Source: Ifrita kowaldi (Eukaryota; Chordata; Aves; Passeriformes; Cinclosomatidae). From it: a DNA stretch of 64,000 nucleotides. The position numbers and the translations under genes are program-made. This document shows, in pieces, positions 62,801 to 64,000 of the stretch. The notes beneath the pieces were generated by a model. It saw nothing but the letters and a program-made list of their open reading frames with translations, was not told the origin of the DNA and did no database searches. The DNA is taken from positions 169,941 through 233,940 of the forward strand of contig VZRS01007379.1 in assembly GCA_013398055.1 (NCBI GenBank), in the 5' to 3' direction. Position 1 is the first letter of the stretch. Every line of letters starts with the position of its first letter.

Positions 62801-64000
62801 TTAAATAAACATCAAGGGCAAAAGAGCAGCTGTTAGCAGCAGTGATAAATAATTGGGAAATATGCTGAGGGCCAAATGTTCAGGAGCCCTCAAGTACAAA
62901 ATGAACCTGTCACTGTACTGAGCCTCACACTTTGCTACGAGAAAAGAAGACTGGAAGAGTGGATGCCCAGCTTTGCATCAACTCAAACGTAAAGAATCAT
63001 TTGACTCTAAACCTTCTGAGGTCCTTCCTATTGTGTACAAATAATCCAATGTGATTTCCTGAGCTCCTCGGATTAGTCAGGATTATACAAACTCATCAGC
63101 GCTCCCGTGACGTTCTGCCTGCAGATCATGCCCGGCCTCATCCACTGGGGTAGAGCTGGGCAGAATCACGTGGCTGCAGCAAAGAGGGCAATAAAGGGTC
63201 CCTGGAGCAGAGAACTGGAGAGCTCTCACCCACCAGCATGGGCTGTGTCCCTCTCACAGGGGACCTTCTCAGCCTTTTGGTTAAAGTGTCTCTGAATCAG
63301 TAGTTCAGTTCTGAGCACTCCAAGATTGCCTGGAAAAAGCCTGCAAGGCTCACCTGATCCACCAGTTCAGCAAGGCTCCTATGTAATCAGCCAAATTTTA
63401 CTGTTTGTATCATTCCAGGACACAGATTTTATTTCTCCCCACTAATATATTTCTGTAGGAGCCCTTTAGCTGAATAAATTACATTTTTAACAGCACTAAT
63501 AGCAACAAAGCGAGTGATTGGAAGGAATTTCATTTGGCATGCTAGAAATTACAGTTAGAGATGTGTTTTAAATGTTGATAAATACAAGCAGAAGACTTCT
63601 GCTTCACCGGAGAAATAGATTCTTCCATTGCCTCCTCTGAAATATTGCAAAATTATTTCTCTCTGCAATTTGCAGCCCAGTCCATGCACCTTGTCTCTTC
63701 CTTCAGCTTTAAAATACAAGCACAAAGCTTTTGTACTTTGACTTATCTCGCCTCTACCAAGCTCCTGCACACCTAGATACAGTGGCCCATTGTAAATCCT
63801 CTGGAGTAAATTGTTCTGCATTAGAAAAATAGAATACAAAGCAAAGAAGAGCATTTGATTTCTTTGGGTACCACAGAGGAATGAAATCACATACATAACA
63901 CAACATAAGCACCTGGTTAAGGATTGCCTGTTGTGAGACAGCAATATAAACCTGCCACAAGAATCAAAGCACTAATCATCAGATTTGATTTTCCCTAGGA
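59827..64000. other. Non-coding stretch, no gene seen
   Basis: The 149-codon minus frame at 59666-60115 runs into the CR1 fragment and has no domain. Several other minus frames between 60165 and 61025 have none either. A (TTA)n run lies at 61750-61767 after a T9 run. The remainder is ordinary AT-leaning sequence. Confidence 0.45.
61741..61770. repeat. T-rich (TTA)n microsatellite
   Basis: A T9 stretch is followed by gttattattattattatttttac, about five units. Confidence 0.85.

Overview
The window looks like bird nuclear DNA from a gene-free stretch, either intergenic or a very large intron. The host call rests on several short, eroded fragments of CR1 LINEs, the dominant retrotransposon of birds and other reptiles. 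They carry the typical CR1 3' end, with TTCTATGATTC-type tails and the conserved 'ggagcaacctggtctagtgg' stretch. Other interspersed repeats are scarce, CpG is depleted, and no Alu, L1 or B-type SINEs are visible. A passerine is possible but cannot be shown from this sequence alone.

I found no coding gene that I can support. Open frames reach at most about 220 codons. They occur on both strands, often opposite one another, and none shows a recognisable domain, a run of compatible exons or a start context. I also found no rRNA, tRNA, CRISPR array or operon-like structure. The annotation is therefore of repeats, simple sequence, assembly joins and a few candidate conserved non-coding blocks.

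Layout. At 1-12 kb there are old CR1 fragments (211-415, 1641-1728 on plus, 5899-6045 on minus) in otherwise plain sequence, with a more GC-rich part at about 9.85-11.4 kb. At 12.0-17.0 kb there is an assembly-disturbed zone. It holds three single-N joins (12493, 13634, 16062), a GC-rich minisatellite seen at two contig ends, and a 960 bp segment present twice (12673-13632 and 16063-17022). At 17-53 kb the sequence is non-coding, with microsatellites, polypyrimidine and polypurine tracts, an AT-rich hairpin (22288-22330), a TTTG-rich tract (42785-42906) and one more CR1 (36529-36717). At 53.3-54.3 kb there is a second disturbed zone: a 295 bp segment occurs twice around a single N (54004). The first copy runs into a CpG-dense 241 bp segment that looks like the 3' part of a retroviral LTR in minus orientation. 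At 54.3-64 kb the sequence is plain, with old CR1-like fragments near 59.2-59.8 kb.

The most interesting signal is at 53763. The two near-identical copies part exactly where a TG...-starting, CpG-rich, LTR-like block begins, and the second copy continues without it. This is the pattern expected if one haplotype carries a young endogenous retrovirus insertion and the other is the empty site, with the assembler placing both alleles in series. The 12.5-17.0 kb zone is best read as a misplaced bridging contig rather than a true duplication. I did not find a new gene system.
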